Below are positions 17,930 through 26,817 of a stretch of DNA of 60,195 nucleotides, in pieces; the stretch's first letter is position 1; each line of letters starts with the position of its first letter. The translations under genes and the position numbers were made by a program. The stretch spans positions 1-60,195 of the forward strand of contig CAYWZW010000028.1 in the NCBI GenBank assembly GCA_964462945.1. Reading direction: 5' to 3'. A model generated the notes under the pieces. It saw only the letters and a list, made by a program, of their open reading frames with translations, was not told where the DNA came from and ran no database searches. This stretch comes from GCA-020343675 sp964462945. GTDB lineage: Bacteria > Planctomycetota > Phycisphaerae > Sedimentisphaerales > Anaerobacaceae.

Positions 17930-19363
17930 GTGAAATCAAAAGCGCTTACAAGAATTGCCGCCGCCCTGATCATCTTTGGCACCTTGTGCGGCCTGGCCGC
18001 TTATTTTGCGCCATCCTGCGAGCCCGGCGCGCAGAAGGCCGTATGGTTTAGTGTCGTTCCTCCGGTAACGGCCATTGTGCTGGCCTTTCTGCCACGCCAT
18101 GTCCTGCTGAGTTTGGGCTTGGCTATCCTGGCGGGCAGCTTGTTGACGGCGGTTCCACAGGCCCCGCTGAGTGCGGGCGCTTGGCTTGCCGGGGTCAAGA
18201 CCGCCGGTGTCCATGTGGCTGGCACTGTCACCAACAGAGCAAACCTTCAGATCCTTGCTTTCCATCCCGGCCATCTTTGTGATGATCGAGATACTTATTG
18301 CTTCGGGAGGTTTCAGAGGGATCATCGTGTGGCTCTTGAGGTGGGTCAAGGGCGGGAAGTCCGCGCAATTGGCGACCGCTCTGATGGGGATACTGTGCTT
18401 CATCGACGACTACACCAGTGCCATCATCGTCGGCTCGATGATGCAGCCGATCACCGACCGCTATCGCGTCAGCCGCCAGAAGCTCGCCTTCCTCGTGGAT
18501 GCGACCAGCGCACCGATTGCAGGACTGGCGGTGGTCAGCACGTGGATCGCCTACGAGGTGGGCCTTCTCGGTCAAATCGCAGACGAGCTCCATATCGACA
18601 AGAGCGGGTATTCCATGTTCTTTGACGCTCTGAGCTTTCGCTTCTATTGCCTGCTGATGATTGCTTTTGTTCTGCTGCATATATCATTGCAGGCCGGGAC
18701 TTCGGTCCGATGAAAACTTCCGAGGACCTGGCGAGGACAAATGGTCCTGGGGAGGAAGGCGAAAAGGGCCCGTCCGGGAACGACGCCAGTTCCAGTCCGC
18801 CGACCGCGGTGCATTAGTCGGGGCGGGCGATGCTCCCCTTTGCGATACTGATTCTCGCATGGTCGCTCAAGAATTGCTGCGACCGTTTGGAGACCGGAGA
18901 GTTTCTGACCTCTATTCTGGCCGGCAGAGTCTCACCCTGTTGGTTCCCGCCGGTCGTTTTCCTGGTGGCATGCATGATCTCATTTGCCACGGGCACCAGT
19001 TACGGCACAATGGCGATTCTCCTGCCGACGGGTATCCCCATTGCCTTCGCGCTTGACGGCAACGCCTATGGCCAGACCACGATGATCAGCGTGGGGGCGG
19101 TTCTGGACGGCGCGATTTTCGGAGACCATTGTTCGCCCATCTCCGATACGACGATCATGAGTTCTGTCGCCAGCTCCTGCAACCTCATGGAGCACGTTCG
19201 AACGCAGTTGCCCTATGGTCTGCTTGTCGCCGGCCTGGCGTTGCTCTTTGCCTGCCTTCCCAGTGCCTTCGGCCTCGCCCCGGGATGGAGCTTCGTCCTG
19301 GCGGTATCGGTGATGGTGTGCGTTCTTGCCAGTCTTGGCCGACGCGGGAAAGCACAGTCGTGA
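17930..19363 (+). pseudogene. NhaC-type sodium/proton antiporter, disrupted by frameshifts and a stop
   Basis: Three pieces together read as one NhaC-family transporter. The N-terminus runs from a GTG at 17930 (ALIIFGTLCGLAAYFAPS). At about 18245 the frame shifts by one base into LLSIPAIFVMIEILIASGG and CFIDDYTSAIIVGSMMQP. At about 18675 it shifts back (IIAGRDFGPMK), meets an in-frame TAG near 18816, then continues LPFAILILAWSL and FGDHCSPISDTTIMSS to 19363. The membrane segments and the DDYTS and HCSPISDTT motifs are well preserved, so inactivation is recent, or the frameshifts are sequencing errors. The in-frame stop makes error alone less likely. Intact, it would exchange sodium for protons at the inner membrane. 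Confidence 0.75.
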
Positions 19364-19397
19364 AACACACGTCGGACTGGCCGGATGCTGTTTTCTC

Positions 19398-21566
19398 TTA
19401 CGGAGTTGTTCTCGGTCGATACAAACGGATATCGTCGAAGTACATCTTGCCCGTGCCGCCGGGCGTCGTCATGTTGCCTCTGGTGCCCAGGCCGATGGCG
19501 ATCCGATCCACGTTGGTCAGGGTGATGCCCTGATCGGCAAACTTTTGCAGCGGAATAGCCCACTGCGTCCAGGTGACTTTCCTTGCTGCATTTGTGTCGT
19601 CGTGGTACACCACGGCTGGTGTGCCGGAACTGTTGGACACAGCCACATAGAGCCGCTCGGGAGCATTGCCCGCATCACCGCGGAACCACAGCGACAATTC
19701 CGCGACCCCCTCCTCGGTCCAGTCACGCGGGGCGATCAGCGTCAGCTCGACCTGCGAGTATTTCGCGAAGCCCTGCTTGTTGTTGTCGTAAGCAAGCGGC
19801 ATCGACTGGCGACCGCCGTGAACGATGGTCTGCTCAGTAAATGAGCCGGTGGTCTCGTCACCGACAGCGGAGCCGGTGCCATTGCCGGCGAAGTAGGGTG
19901 GAGTCTGAGGCGTGCCGTAGCCCAGCCCATCATGCCACGAGTACCAGATCTGGTTGGCGCCGGCGTCGTAGTCCTCAAAATCGTCCACGACAAAGAAATC
20001 GCCCGTCGTGAACCTCCAGACGTTGCCGAGCCATGGACTATCGGGATTGACGCTATTGACTTCATCAATCCGCCAGTAGTAGGTCGTCTCCAGCTGAAGT
20101 CTGCCGGGGTCGTAGCTCTCGTCGCCCAGGGCCTTGGCTCCCTTGTACTCGGGCGAGGCCTTGCCGGCGTTCTTCACGGCATCGGCGTCTATACCGAAGT
20201 ACACCTCGTGCGAGGCGGCACGATCTCCCGCACTCCAGGTCAGAATCGGCGTCGGCTGTACGTCCCCAGCGCCATTAGACGGATTCGGGTTCCCGGCAGT
20301 GCCCCGCGTGGTAAAACTCCAAACGTTACCCTTATACGTGACGGTGCCGTCAAACTCATCGACACGCCAGTAGTATGTCTTAGCCAACTTGAGCGGGCCG
20401 GGAGTATAGCTTGTCGCGCCCTGCGGCAGCCCCCGGGCGGCATTGTTCACGTCGTCAAAACTGTCGCCGAAGTAAACGGTGTGCAATTTTGCACCGAAGC
20501 CGGCCGTCCAGCTAAGCGTCACATTCAAATCGACAGATTCGGCGCCATCAGCCGGGTTGGGGTTATAAGCGGTCCTGGGTGGAACTGAGAAGCTCCAGAC
20601 CGGGCCTTTCCACGGACTGTTCGGCTCCGCATCATTGACCTCGTCGATTCGCCAGTAGTAGGTTGTTCCCGGAACAAGACCATCCGGATAGGGGAATCCG
20701 GGGAAGCCTACAATGAGACTGGTTCCGGCTTGATTACCCTGGAACGGTCCTTCGGCCCCGCCGTTCACATCGTCAAAATCGTCGCCCAAATATACATCGT
20801 GCGAGACGGCAAAATCTCCCGGCGACCAGCTCAGGGTGACCCACGTATCTTCATGCACGGCGCCATCAGGCGGGCTCGGATCGCGCGCTGTAAAACGCGG
20901 TGGGCTGGCCAATGCCTTTATCTCGGCCTCCGACAGAACATGGTCATAGATTCGGACGTCATCCAGAAGACCTCCGTAATGTTCCCCGTCGGCGGCGCTC
21001 GCTCTGTGACCAAGCAGAAGAGTCGTTCCGGTTGGCGTGCTGGGGACCTCAGCAGTGCCTGCGACCTGCAGTTCGCCGTCCAAATATATCTCCACCGCGG
21101 TAGTTGTACCGTCATACGTGGTTGCTATGTGATTCCACTGGTTAGCGTTGAGCGCGCCCGGGCCGGTTCCCGTGGTTGCGCTGCCGTTGTCAAACAATTC
21201 GTTTTTCAACTCCCCGTTGCTGCGAAGCCATACCTCATAATCGCTCCCTGCGCCGAGGATCCGCTCCTTACTCTTGGCCAAGGCCGGGTTGATCCAAAAG
21301 ACGATCGTACCTTGCCGCGGCGGGACGAAGTTCAAAATGGTAACCACGTCATTGGAGCCGTCGAAGTTCAGCGCACTGCCGGATTTTCCCGCGGCCGACT
21401 GGGCACCCTGGATCGTTCCATTCAGGTCTCCGGCAGAATCTGCCGCAATGGCGTCTCCGGCGGCTGTGTTCTCATCGAGTTTCCAGTGGTGAATCAAGCG
21501 GGCCTGCGCCGACGTCATCCCCACCGCAAGCGCAAAAACGACGAAACAGGTCAGTTGTTTACACAT
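19398..21566 (-). CDS. exported LamG-domain protein with fibronectin-like repeats
   Basis: A 722-residue surface or secreted protein. The start at 21566 has AAGGAGG at ideal spacing and is followed by a signal peptide (CFVVFALAVGMTSAQA). Residues 25-220 form a LamG/concanavalin-A fold (LIHHWKLDENTA, ALNFDGSNDVV, GGLLDDVRIYDHVLSEAEI). Three beta-sandwich repeats follow, each with AVSHDVYLGDDFDDV-like and TYYWRIDEVN motifs. The C-terminal jellyroll ends GKMYFDDIRLYRPR, the same ending as the remnant at 269-534. Such proteins are thought to bind carbohydrates; no enzymatic domain is visible. No anchor motif is seen at the C-terminus. Confidence 0.83.
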   Translation of the reverse strand: MCKQLTCFVVFALAVGMTSAQARLIHHWKLDENTAAGDAIAADSAGDLNGTIQGAQSAAGKSGSALNFDGSNDVVTILNFVPPRQGTIVFWINPALAKSKERILGAGSDYEVWLRSNGELKNELFDNGSATTGTGPGALNANQWNHIATTYDGTTTAVEIYLDGELQVAGTAEVPSTPTGTTLLLGHRASAADGEHYGGLLDDVRIYDHVLSEAEIKALASPPRFTARDPSPPDGAVHEDTWVTLSWSPGDFAVSHDVYLGDDFDDVNGGAEGPFQGNQAGTSLIVGFPGFPYPDGLVPGTTYYWRIDEVNDAEPNSPWKGPVWSFSVPPRTAYNPNPADGAESVDLNVTLSWTAGFGAKLHTVYFGDSFDDVNNAARGLPQGATSYTPGPLKLAKTYYWRVDEFDGTVTYKGNVWSFTTRGTAGNPNPSNGAGDVQPTPILTWSAGDRAASHEVYFGIDADAVKNAGKASPEYKGAKALGDESYDPGRLQLETTYYWRIDEVNSVNPDSPWLGNVWRFTTGDFFVVDDFEDYDAGANQIWYSWHDGLGYGTPQTPPYFAGNGTGSAVGDETTGSFTEQTIVHGGRQSMPLAYDNNKQGFAKYSQVELTLIAPRDWTEEGVAELSLWFRGDAGNAPERLYVAVSNSSGTPAVVYHDDTNAARKVTWTQWAIPLQKFADQGITLTNVDRIAIGLGTRGNMTTPGGTGKMYFDDIRLYRPRTTP

Positions 21567-21961
21567 GATGATCCTCCTTCTAAAGGGCGAAGGAACCGGG
21601 AGTTTCAACAATCGTTATTTATACCAGATTGAACAGCTTGGCGTCAAGGAGAATATAGCGGTCATGCACGTGTCCAGCGTGTTTCTCATGTTTCTGCCTT
21701 GACGGCGTCTGTCCTGCGGCGTAGATTCCCCGCAGTGGACGTGCTTTGGGTCCCAACTTTCCCGGCAGAGTCCTTTTGGTCAGGCTCGGTGGCAGTCTGA
21801 CGCCGGCCGGGACCAGAGGAGGTATGGCCGCACAAAGGGGATGGTATGAGTGAAGTTCAGCAAGCAGTTTCGGCCTTTCAATCGGGCTTCAACTGATGGT
21901 TCAGGCGGCTGCTGAAATCATAGAAGAGATGTGCTGACCGCCTGGCTCATTTGGTCTTCAG

Positions 21962-22915
21962 ATGAACGAAAACCCAGAGGCAAACAAAGAAGCGTGCAGG
22001 CCGTGCTGGCAAAACTGCGGTGTGGAAACCGACGCCGAAATCCTGGTGATCGACAGCATGGAAGACTCGATCTTGCCCCTGGACGAGCATACAGTCGGCA
22101 TAAGACGGCTTATCACGCGCTTCGAATCGTGCTATCACCAGGCCGACAAAGAAGCCGAGCGCATTGCCAGGGCTATCGGGGCCGGACGCTGCCCAAGAGA
22201 ATCGAAGGCCCGGCCGCCAAAACGCAAGAAGGAATTGGAGAATACCCGCCGCATCCTTTCGCAGTGGTGCCAAGAGCCGGCGGTTCGCGGTTTGAATCTG
22301 GACGTGGGCGGCATCCGGGCGGATGAGCTGCTGCGCTTCATCGGGCAAGCCACGCCTCTGAAGATATGGCAGGTGCAGCGAATCGTCGATAGGGTCATCG
22401 CGGCGCTGGATACCGGCCGGCCTTACCACAATATGGTTCTGGATGTTGGAGGCTATGGCGGGCCGAGTGCATGTCCGGCGGGGGAACATTACAGGGATGA
22501 GGCCGCGTTCTTGGAGCAAACCAGGGCAACCATTATCCGCGATACAGTCGATGGCCAAAAAGCTCGGATTTCCCTGGGGCTGGCGATCGACCTTTTAATG
22601 CCGTGTCACTGGGACTTCGTGGGAGCCCTTGTGATTATCCTTAAAGCAATCGGCGGAGACCTGAACCCGGAGCGGCCGTTCGCGTGCTGCTCGCGAAATC
22701 TCGAGCTAAGTCCCCTCTGCAATAGACTGAGGACGATTTCGAATACACTCAGGGCCTTCTGGACAGACGAGAAGCCGACAGAGAATATGGATCACCACAT
22801 CCGCGCCTCATTGGGAGTGGCCACGCCCGTAAAGCGCTGGCTGGCGGCATCGCTCGATAAGACGATAAGACTGCAATTGGAGAGCACTTGCGACTTTTGG
22901 CTGAGACTCACTTGA
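21962..22915 (+). CDS. hypothetical protein, cysteine-containing N-terminus
   Basis: An open frame of 317 codons that I do not recognise. It begins with a CRPCWQNC cluster, then alternates charged helices (RPPKRKKELENTRRILSQW) with a more hydrophobic middle (ISLGLAIDLLMPCHWDFVGALVII). No ribosome binding site stands before the ATG and a long opposing frame exists, so the start and even the coding status are uncertain. The preceding gap 21567-21961 holds two tiny frames (near 21847 and 21896) that could be parts of a broken small gene, and nothing else supported. Confidence 0.4.
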   Translation: MNENPEANKEACRPCWQNCGVETDAEILVIDSMEDSILPLDEHTVGIRRLITRFESCYHQADKEAERIARAIGAGRCPRESKARPPKRKKELENTRRILSQWCQEPAVRGLNLDVGGIRADELLRFIGQATPLKIWQVQRIVDRVIAALDTGRPYHNMVLDVGGYGGPSACPAGEHYRDEAAFLEQTRATIIRDTVDGQKARISLGLAIDLLMPCHWDFVGALVIILKAIGGDLNPERPFACCSRNLELSPLCNRLRTISNTLRAFWTDEKPTENMDHHIRASLGVATPVKRWLAASLDKTIRLQLESTCDFWLRLT

Positions 22916-23670
22916 GAATTGACCTACCCATCTTAATCGCCGAGGCCAACGTGTTTGTCGAACCTCCGTACCGCAAGGGCTGGACGGTACAATTATCATT
23001 GGAGCGTCAGGGACAGTTGGCGACCGTCAAATGGGATATTCCACTGAAACATAAGGGAAGCACATGAAAGCAACTCGTCGTCAAATATGTTTATGCTTGT
23101 CCGGGGCGGCGCCATCCGCGGGAACCGGCTGGGCATTTTCGTCAACTCTCATCGCAAGGCGAGGTAATGGGGTGTTAGATACCTGCTGGTTAAAGTAAGG
23201 GCCCGTTAGCCCAACTCTCGCTGCCTTGATCAGATTGCGGAGGACGAGACGTTGCCGATTGACCCGGGTTCGCTGGCAGCGTGTTGTTCCACGAGGTTGT
23301 ACAAACGGGGCTTAGTAGCGCTGTAATACCAATTCTCAATGACAACCGGGAATCTCCCAGGGGGTATCCAGGAAAAGGCGGGTTGAACTTGCCCGGGATA
23401 ATGCCGAAACAGACAACATACATTTGGCATTGAAGGCCAAGAAGACTCTCGTTGAGCTCACGGCCTTCAGGCGAGCACTAACGTTCGCGGCTCTTGGCCG
23501 ACGGATTTGGAGATGAGATTCTGCAGGAGAAGAGATTCTGCAGTGGGTACAAAATGAGGATAAACAGAGGAACTACCGGAACACCCATCTCGCTGTTTAA
23601 CGAAGCAGACGGAACAATCGTAAATCCACAAGTCCAGATCGATGCCACTAAGTTGATGGGGCTGAATTCG
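22916..23670 (+). other. gap before the gas vesicle operon with small or degraded coding fragments
   Basis: A TTG at 22912 overlaps the preceding stop and opens a 51-codon frame to 23067 containing YRKGWTVQLSLERQGQLATV, which looks protein-like but matches nothing I know. Around 23400-23515 another open stretch (HLALKAKKTLVELTAFRRAL) ends in several stops and may be a gene remnant. No intact gene is supported. A 12-bp direct repeat and a terminator, listed separately, close the region. Confidence 0.35.
23515..23543. repeat. 12-bp direct repeat upstream of gvpA
   Basis: GAGATTCTGCAG occurs at 23515-23526 and again at 23532-23543, a spacing of 17 bases, about 200 bases before the gvpA start. 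Each copy contains the palindrome CTGCAG. Tandem half-sites at this distance could bind a regulator, but no experiment or known site supports this. Confidence 0.4.
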
Positions 23671-23672
23671 GG

Positions 23673-23705
23673 CGCACGTATGTGGCGTGCGTCTTTTTGT
23701 TTTTA
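23673..23705 (+). terminator. gvpA: intrinsic terminator or attenuator in the gvpA leader
   Basis: CGCACG (23673-23678) pairs with CGTGCG (23686-23691) around a seven-base loop and is followed by TCTTTTTGTTTTT. It ends only about 43 bases before the gvpA ATG, with no clear promoter in between. It either insulates the operon from upstream transcription, or acts as an attenuator within the gvpA leader. Confidence 0.65.
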
Positions 23706-23715
23706 CACTATTTAG

Positions 23716-23743
23716 TTTCTGCGAAAGCAGAAAGAAGGGAGAC
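23716..23743 (+). promoter_or_regulatory. gvpA: GNRA-loop hairpin abutting the gvpA ribosome binding site
   Basis: TTTCTGC (23716-23722), GAAA tetraloop, GCAGAAA (23727-23733) form a perfect 7-bp hairpin, immediately followed by GAAGGGAGA, the gvpA ribosome binding site. A stable 5' hairpin this close to the site often protects an abundant mRNA from decay or tunes initiation. GvpA is needed in very large amounts, which fits. Confidence 0.55.
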
Positions 23744-23747
23744 TGAA

Positions 23748-23954
23748 ATGGCAGTCGAAAAAACAATTGGTTCCAGCAGTCTGGTCGAAGTTGTGGACAG
23801 AATCCTGGACAAGGGTATCGTTGTGGATGCCTGGGTGAGACTCTCGTTGGTCGGCATTGAGCTGCTCGCCATCGAAGCCAGAGTCGTAGTGGCCTCCGTC
23901 GAGACCTATCTGAAGTACGCTGAGGCGATAGGTTTGACGGCGACGGCTGCGTAA
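23748..23954 (+). CDS. gvpA: gas vesicle structural protein GvpA
   Basis: The 68-residue main shell protein that polymerises into the gas-permeable ribs of the vesicle. The family core is plain: SLVEVVDRILDKGIVVDAWVRLSLVGIELLAIEARVVVASVETY is the helix-strand-strand-helix unit, only slightly rephrased from other bacteria (key positions are residues 10-53). The ATG at 23748 follows AAGGGAGA. It is the first gene of a plus-strand operon that runs to 37308. Two further members of the same family lie downstream at 34907 and 36281, but this is the only one of major-subunit type. Confidence 0.97.
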   Translation: MAVEKTIGSSSLVEVVDRILDKGIVVDAWVRLSLVGIELLAIEARVVVASVETYLKYAEAIGLTATAA

Positions 23955-24103
23955 GAACCCGCATGGAGGTACGACGCCTACGCAGTACTTATAGATGCGT
24001 AACATCTAAGCAGAGGGTTCTTGCCGGGTTGTCCTTATGCACCACTGTGGGGGCAGAAAGCATGACTCGCCAAGAAACACCTCTTCTGAGAAAAGGGAAA
24101 ACA

Positions 24104-24811
24104 ATGCTCACAGCCACTGAAAAAGACAGTATTCTCGAGAACGTGATGTCGTCATACGAGGCGAGAATACAGAGCATTGGGGTGCTCTTCGAAGCCACCG
24201 GTCAAATCATTCAGGATTTTCAGGAATCGCTTCTGAGCACAAGAGCCGAGCGGGAAAAAATCAACAGTCAACTGAGGGAGAATCTTGCCAGAAATGCGTC
24301 TCTTCGCAAGAAGGATTTCGACCGAATGATGAGTGTTATCTCTTCACACGTGGACCAAAGCGAGCAGGAAGTCAGAGAGTTATTCAAGAGATATCTTCGT
24401 GAACAGGCAAAGCTGGTGCAGCAATTAAGAGACGGCTTGCGAGAATTCAGAGGCGCTCTTGTTGCAGGCCGGGCGGACAAGGTCAAGAAGCTTCACGCAT
24501 TGATCAAAGAAATCCTCAGCAAGCAGGGTGAAAGCAAAGACGCAATTACTTCCAGACTAAAGCAGTTCCAACAGGGGCAGCGGCAAACTTCAAAAATGTT
24601 GAAGGGACTCTTGGCCAAGGGGGAGAAGCTGAGAATAAGGGATTTCAAGGCAATGCTTGCCGAGTTCAAGAAGCAGCGACAGGAACGTGTAACCAGCCGC
24701 AAGCAAAGGCGCCAGCAAGTCAGAGATATGCTCGATAAATTCAAGGTCGAACGTACAGAGACAGAACGAACTCGTCTTGCCCACCAGCGAAGATGCGTAC
24801 TGTGCAGATAA
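24104..24811 (+). CDS. long coiled-coil protein of the gas vesicle operon
   Basis: About 235 residues, nearly all predicted helix, very rich in K, R, E and Q, with no cysteines until the final RRCVLCR. I choose the ATG at 24104 (AAAGGG upstream); in-frame ATGs at 24062 and 23963 are possible. Similar turns recur (LRKKDFDRMM near residue 65 and LRIRDFKAML near 175), suggesting internal repetition. It sits between gvpA and the GvpC-like gene, the usual place of shell-associated proteins. It may wrap or scaffold the vesicle, but I know no described family for it. Confidence 0.75.
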   Translation: MLTATEKDSILENVMSSYEARIQSIGVLFEATGQIIQDFQESLLSTRAEREKINSQLRENLARNASLRKKDFDRMMSVISSHVDQSEQEVRELFKRYLREQAKLVQQLRDGLREFRGALVAGRADKVKKLHALIKEILSKQGESKDAITSRLKQFQQGQRQTSKMLKGLLAKGEKLRIRDFKAMLAEFKKQRQERVTSRKQRRQQVRDMLDKFKVERTETERTRLAHQRRCVLCR

Positions 24812-24820
24812 TGGTCAGTC

Positions 24821-25015
24821 ATGAAAGCTATCATAAATAACATTATAGACTCTTATCGAATGGAGGCGGAAGCTTGGAGTATTTTGTTGGACAGTACGCA
24901 AAGGGCCTTGGAGCAGGCGGAAAACAAAGGGAAGGCTGACGAGCATGAAGAGATGCAAGAGTCGAGAGTAGCAGTATGTGATCGTGGGAGCCATGGTGCT
25001 TCACAAAGAGTTTGA
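24821..25015 (+). CDS. small helical protein, possibly frameshifted
   Basis: A 64-codon frame beginning MKAIINNIIDSYRMEAEAW, with a coiled-coil-like middle (ALEQAENKGKADEHEEMQES). After about residue 49 the sequence loses helical character. Another frame (VIVGAMVLHKEFEKIWKENL) continues the helical pattern up to the next gene, so a one-base shift near 24970 may have split a protein of roughly 75 residues. The ribosome binding site is weak. The position inside the gas vesicle operon supports a real gene, but its state is unclear. Confidence 0.4.
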   Translation: MKAIINNIIDSYRMEAEAWSILLDSTQRALEQAENKGKADEHEEMQESRVAVCDRGSHGASQRV

Positions 25016-25039
25016 GAAAATCTGGAAGGAGAATCTAAG

Positions 25040-25708
25040 ATGGTAACAACAATAGCTGAAGACATGAAGAAGCTGACCGAGAACATCATCGTCGCCAACG
25101 ATGTTCGGGTAAAAGCACTGGGTGCGTTGGTGAGTGATACTCACAGGACCCTCGACGGCTTTTCCAAGGATAGAAGAAAGATGGCCGCCCAGCAGGCCAA
25201 GGACCTGGCCCATTTTATGGATGGTTTATCAAGAAACGTGCAAGGTCTGCTAAAAAGTGCACAAGGCATGGTCCAGCAGTTTCGCAAAGACAACGTGCAC
25301 ATGAGCAAGGAGCAGGCGAAGAGCCTGGCGGCTTTTGTCAATGATCTTGTCGCCGGCGTCGGCTCCATGCTGGACGGCTTCCAAAAAGACCACACGCACA
25401 TCTCCAGGGAGCTCCGGGACAAGCTCGCCCGAGAAATAAGCGACATTCAGAGGGACGTCGAAAGAATCCTGGAAGACGCCGATACGCTTGTGGGTCAGTT
25501 TGGTGCTGATATGACTCAGGCCAAGAGGGCCTGGAAAAGCATGTCTGCGGTCTTGGCGAGGGCAAGAAAAGCTGGTCTCCTTACGCCGGAAATTGATGCC
25601 GCGGAAAGGGTCACCACCGTTAAGCAGGCGGCGCGCGAGGCCCCAAGCAAAAAGAGGACCTCGGCAAAGAGCAAAGGCAGCCGCCGAAAAGTTGGATCTA
25701 ACGTCTAA
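25040..25708 (+). CDS. GvpC-like repeat protein
   Basis: A 222-residue helical protein with three degenerate repeats of the form F-x-KD-x3-[MI]-x3-[QE]-[QL]-[AR]-[KD]-x-L-A, at residues 41-59, 81-99 and 114-132. The steps are 40 and 33 residues; 33 is the repeat length of GvpC, the outer stiffening protein of gas vesicles, and 40 is 33 plus one heptad. The tail (from 195) is basic and lysine/serine-rich. AAGGAG precedes the start. A role on the vesicle surface is inferred from the repeat spacing and gene position; sequence identity to cyanobacterial GvpC is low, so I leave the symbol blank. Confidence 0.65.
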   Translation: MVTTIAEDMKKLTENIIVANDVRVKALGALVSDTHRTLDGFSKDRRKMAAQQAKDLAHFMDGLSRNVQGLLKSAQGMVQQFRKDNVHMSKEQAKSLAAFVNDLVAGVGSMLDGFQKDHTHISRELRDKLAREISDIQRDVERILEDADTLVGQFGADMTQAKRAWKSMSAVLARARKAGLLTPEIDAAERVTTVKQAAREAPSKKRTSAKSKGSRRKVGSNV

Positions 25709-25766
25709 AAGGTCCGTCTCATGCCGGAGAAGCTGCCGGCTGGAAAGGCCAGGGAGGTGCGTCAAA

Positions 25767-26801
25767 ATGATCGATGAGATGACCACGGTGCTGGAGCCAA
25801 GTCCTTTGCCTGATTTCGTGGAAACCAGCTACGTAAAGGACATCACAAACAGAGCCCTTTGGTACATCGAAGCCGGCTTTCCGGTTCATCTAAGGGGTCC
25901 ATCCGGCACGGGTAAGACAACCTTGGCCATGCACTTGGCGGGCAGAATTGCAAGACCCGTGGTACTGATTCATGGGGATGAAGAGTTCACAACTTCTGAT
26001 TTGGTGGGCGGTGAACATGGGTACCGGATCAGGCGAGTTGTGGATCGCTTCATCTCAAGGGTCCTGAAAACCGAGGAGGACATGGTCAAACGTTGGGTCG
26101 ATAACCGTTTGACTGTCGCCTGCAAGTATGGCTTTACCCTGATATATGATGAATTTACGCGTTCCCGGCCTGAGGCAAACAATATCCTTTTGTCTATCTT
26201 GCAGGAAAAAATGATGGATTTGCCTGTGACAAGAGATGGCGAGGAGCCCTATCTGAAGGTTCATCCGGACTTTACCGCAATTTTTACATCCAATCCCGAA
26301 GAGTACGCCGGCGTCCACAGAAGTCAGGACGCATTGAGAGACAGAATGATAACGATGGACCTTGATTCCTACGACTACGAAACCGAAGTAGCGATAACAC
26401 AGGCCAAGTCCAAACTGTCCCGGTCCTGTGTCGAAATGATAGTCAACATCGTGAGGGGGCTGAGAGAGTCAGGAAAGTGTGAGTTTGCACCTACGGTTCG
26501 GGGCAGCATCATGATTGCTAAAACTCTCAAAGTGCGAAGATTAACACCTTCAAAAGGAAGTCATGTGTTTATGCAAATATGTCAGGATATTCTGGCATCG
26601 GAAACCAGTCGAGTCGGCTCAAAAACGAACCAGGACCGAGTTAAGCAAATCGTGAAAGAGCTTGTCACAAGAGAGCTTGGGATGAGTGAGGCCGGTAATC
26701 CTTCTTCCAAGCCGGGCCAGGTTGACTACCCTGCAACTAATGCTCAGAGCGGAATTGTCCAGAACAGCAGACAGCGGGAGAAAAGTCTGATTGAAGCATA
26801 G
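25767..26801 (+). CDS. gvpN: gas vesicle AAA+ ATPase GvpN
   Basis: A 344-residue MoxR-like AAA+ ATPase needed for gas vesicle growth. Visible parts: Walker A GPSGTGKTT (about residues 44-52), HGDEEFTTSDLVGGEHGYR, Walker B-like FTLIYDEFTRSRPEANNILLS, sensor 1 IFTSNPEEYAGVH and the arginine-bearing DALRDRMIT. The ATG at 25767 is preceded by GGGAGGTG. The C-terminal 60 residues are polar and probably disordered. GvpN energises shell elongation, perhaps by acting on GvpA-family proteins. Downstream lies a second, larger AAA+ protein of CDC48 type. Confidence 0.95.
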   Translation: MIDEMTTVLEPSPLPDFVETSYVKDITNRALWYIEAGFPVHLRGPSGTGKTTLAMHLAGRIARPVVLIHGDEEFTTSDLVGGEHGYRIRRVVDRFISRVLKTEEDMVKRWVDNRLTVACKYGFTLIYDEFTRSRPEANNILLSILQEKMMDLPVTRDGEEPYLKVHPDFTAIFTSNPEEYAGVHRSQDALRDRMITMDLDSYDYETEVAITQAKSKLSRSCVEMIVNIVRGLRESGKCEFAPTVRGSIMIAKTLKVRRLTPSKGSHVFMQICQDILASETSRVGSKTNQDRVKQIVKELVTRELGMSEAGNPSSKPGQVDYPATNAQSGIVQNSRQREKSLIEA

Positions 26802-26817
26802 AACGGAGGCGTATCAA

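Noticed and set aside
21947..22558. 203-codon minus-strand frame opposite the hypothetical gene
   Set aside because: The composition fits the complement of the plus-strand frame; no start signal. Kept in mind because the plus-strand gene is itself uncertain.
23064..23199. 44-codon frame after a ribosome-binding-like AAGGGAAG
   Set aside because: Atypical composition and no homology that I recognise; likely chance.
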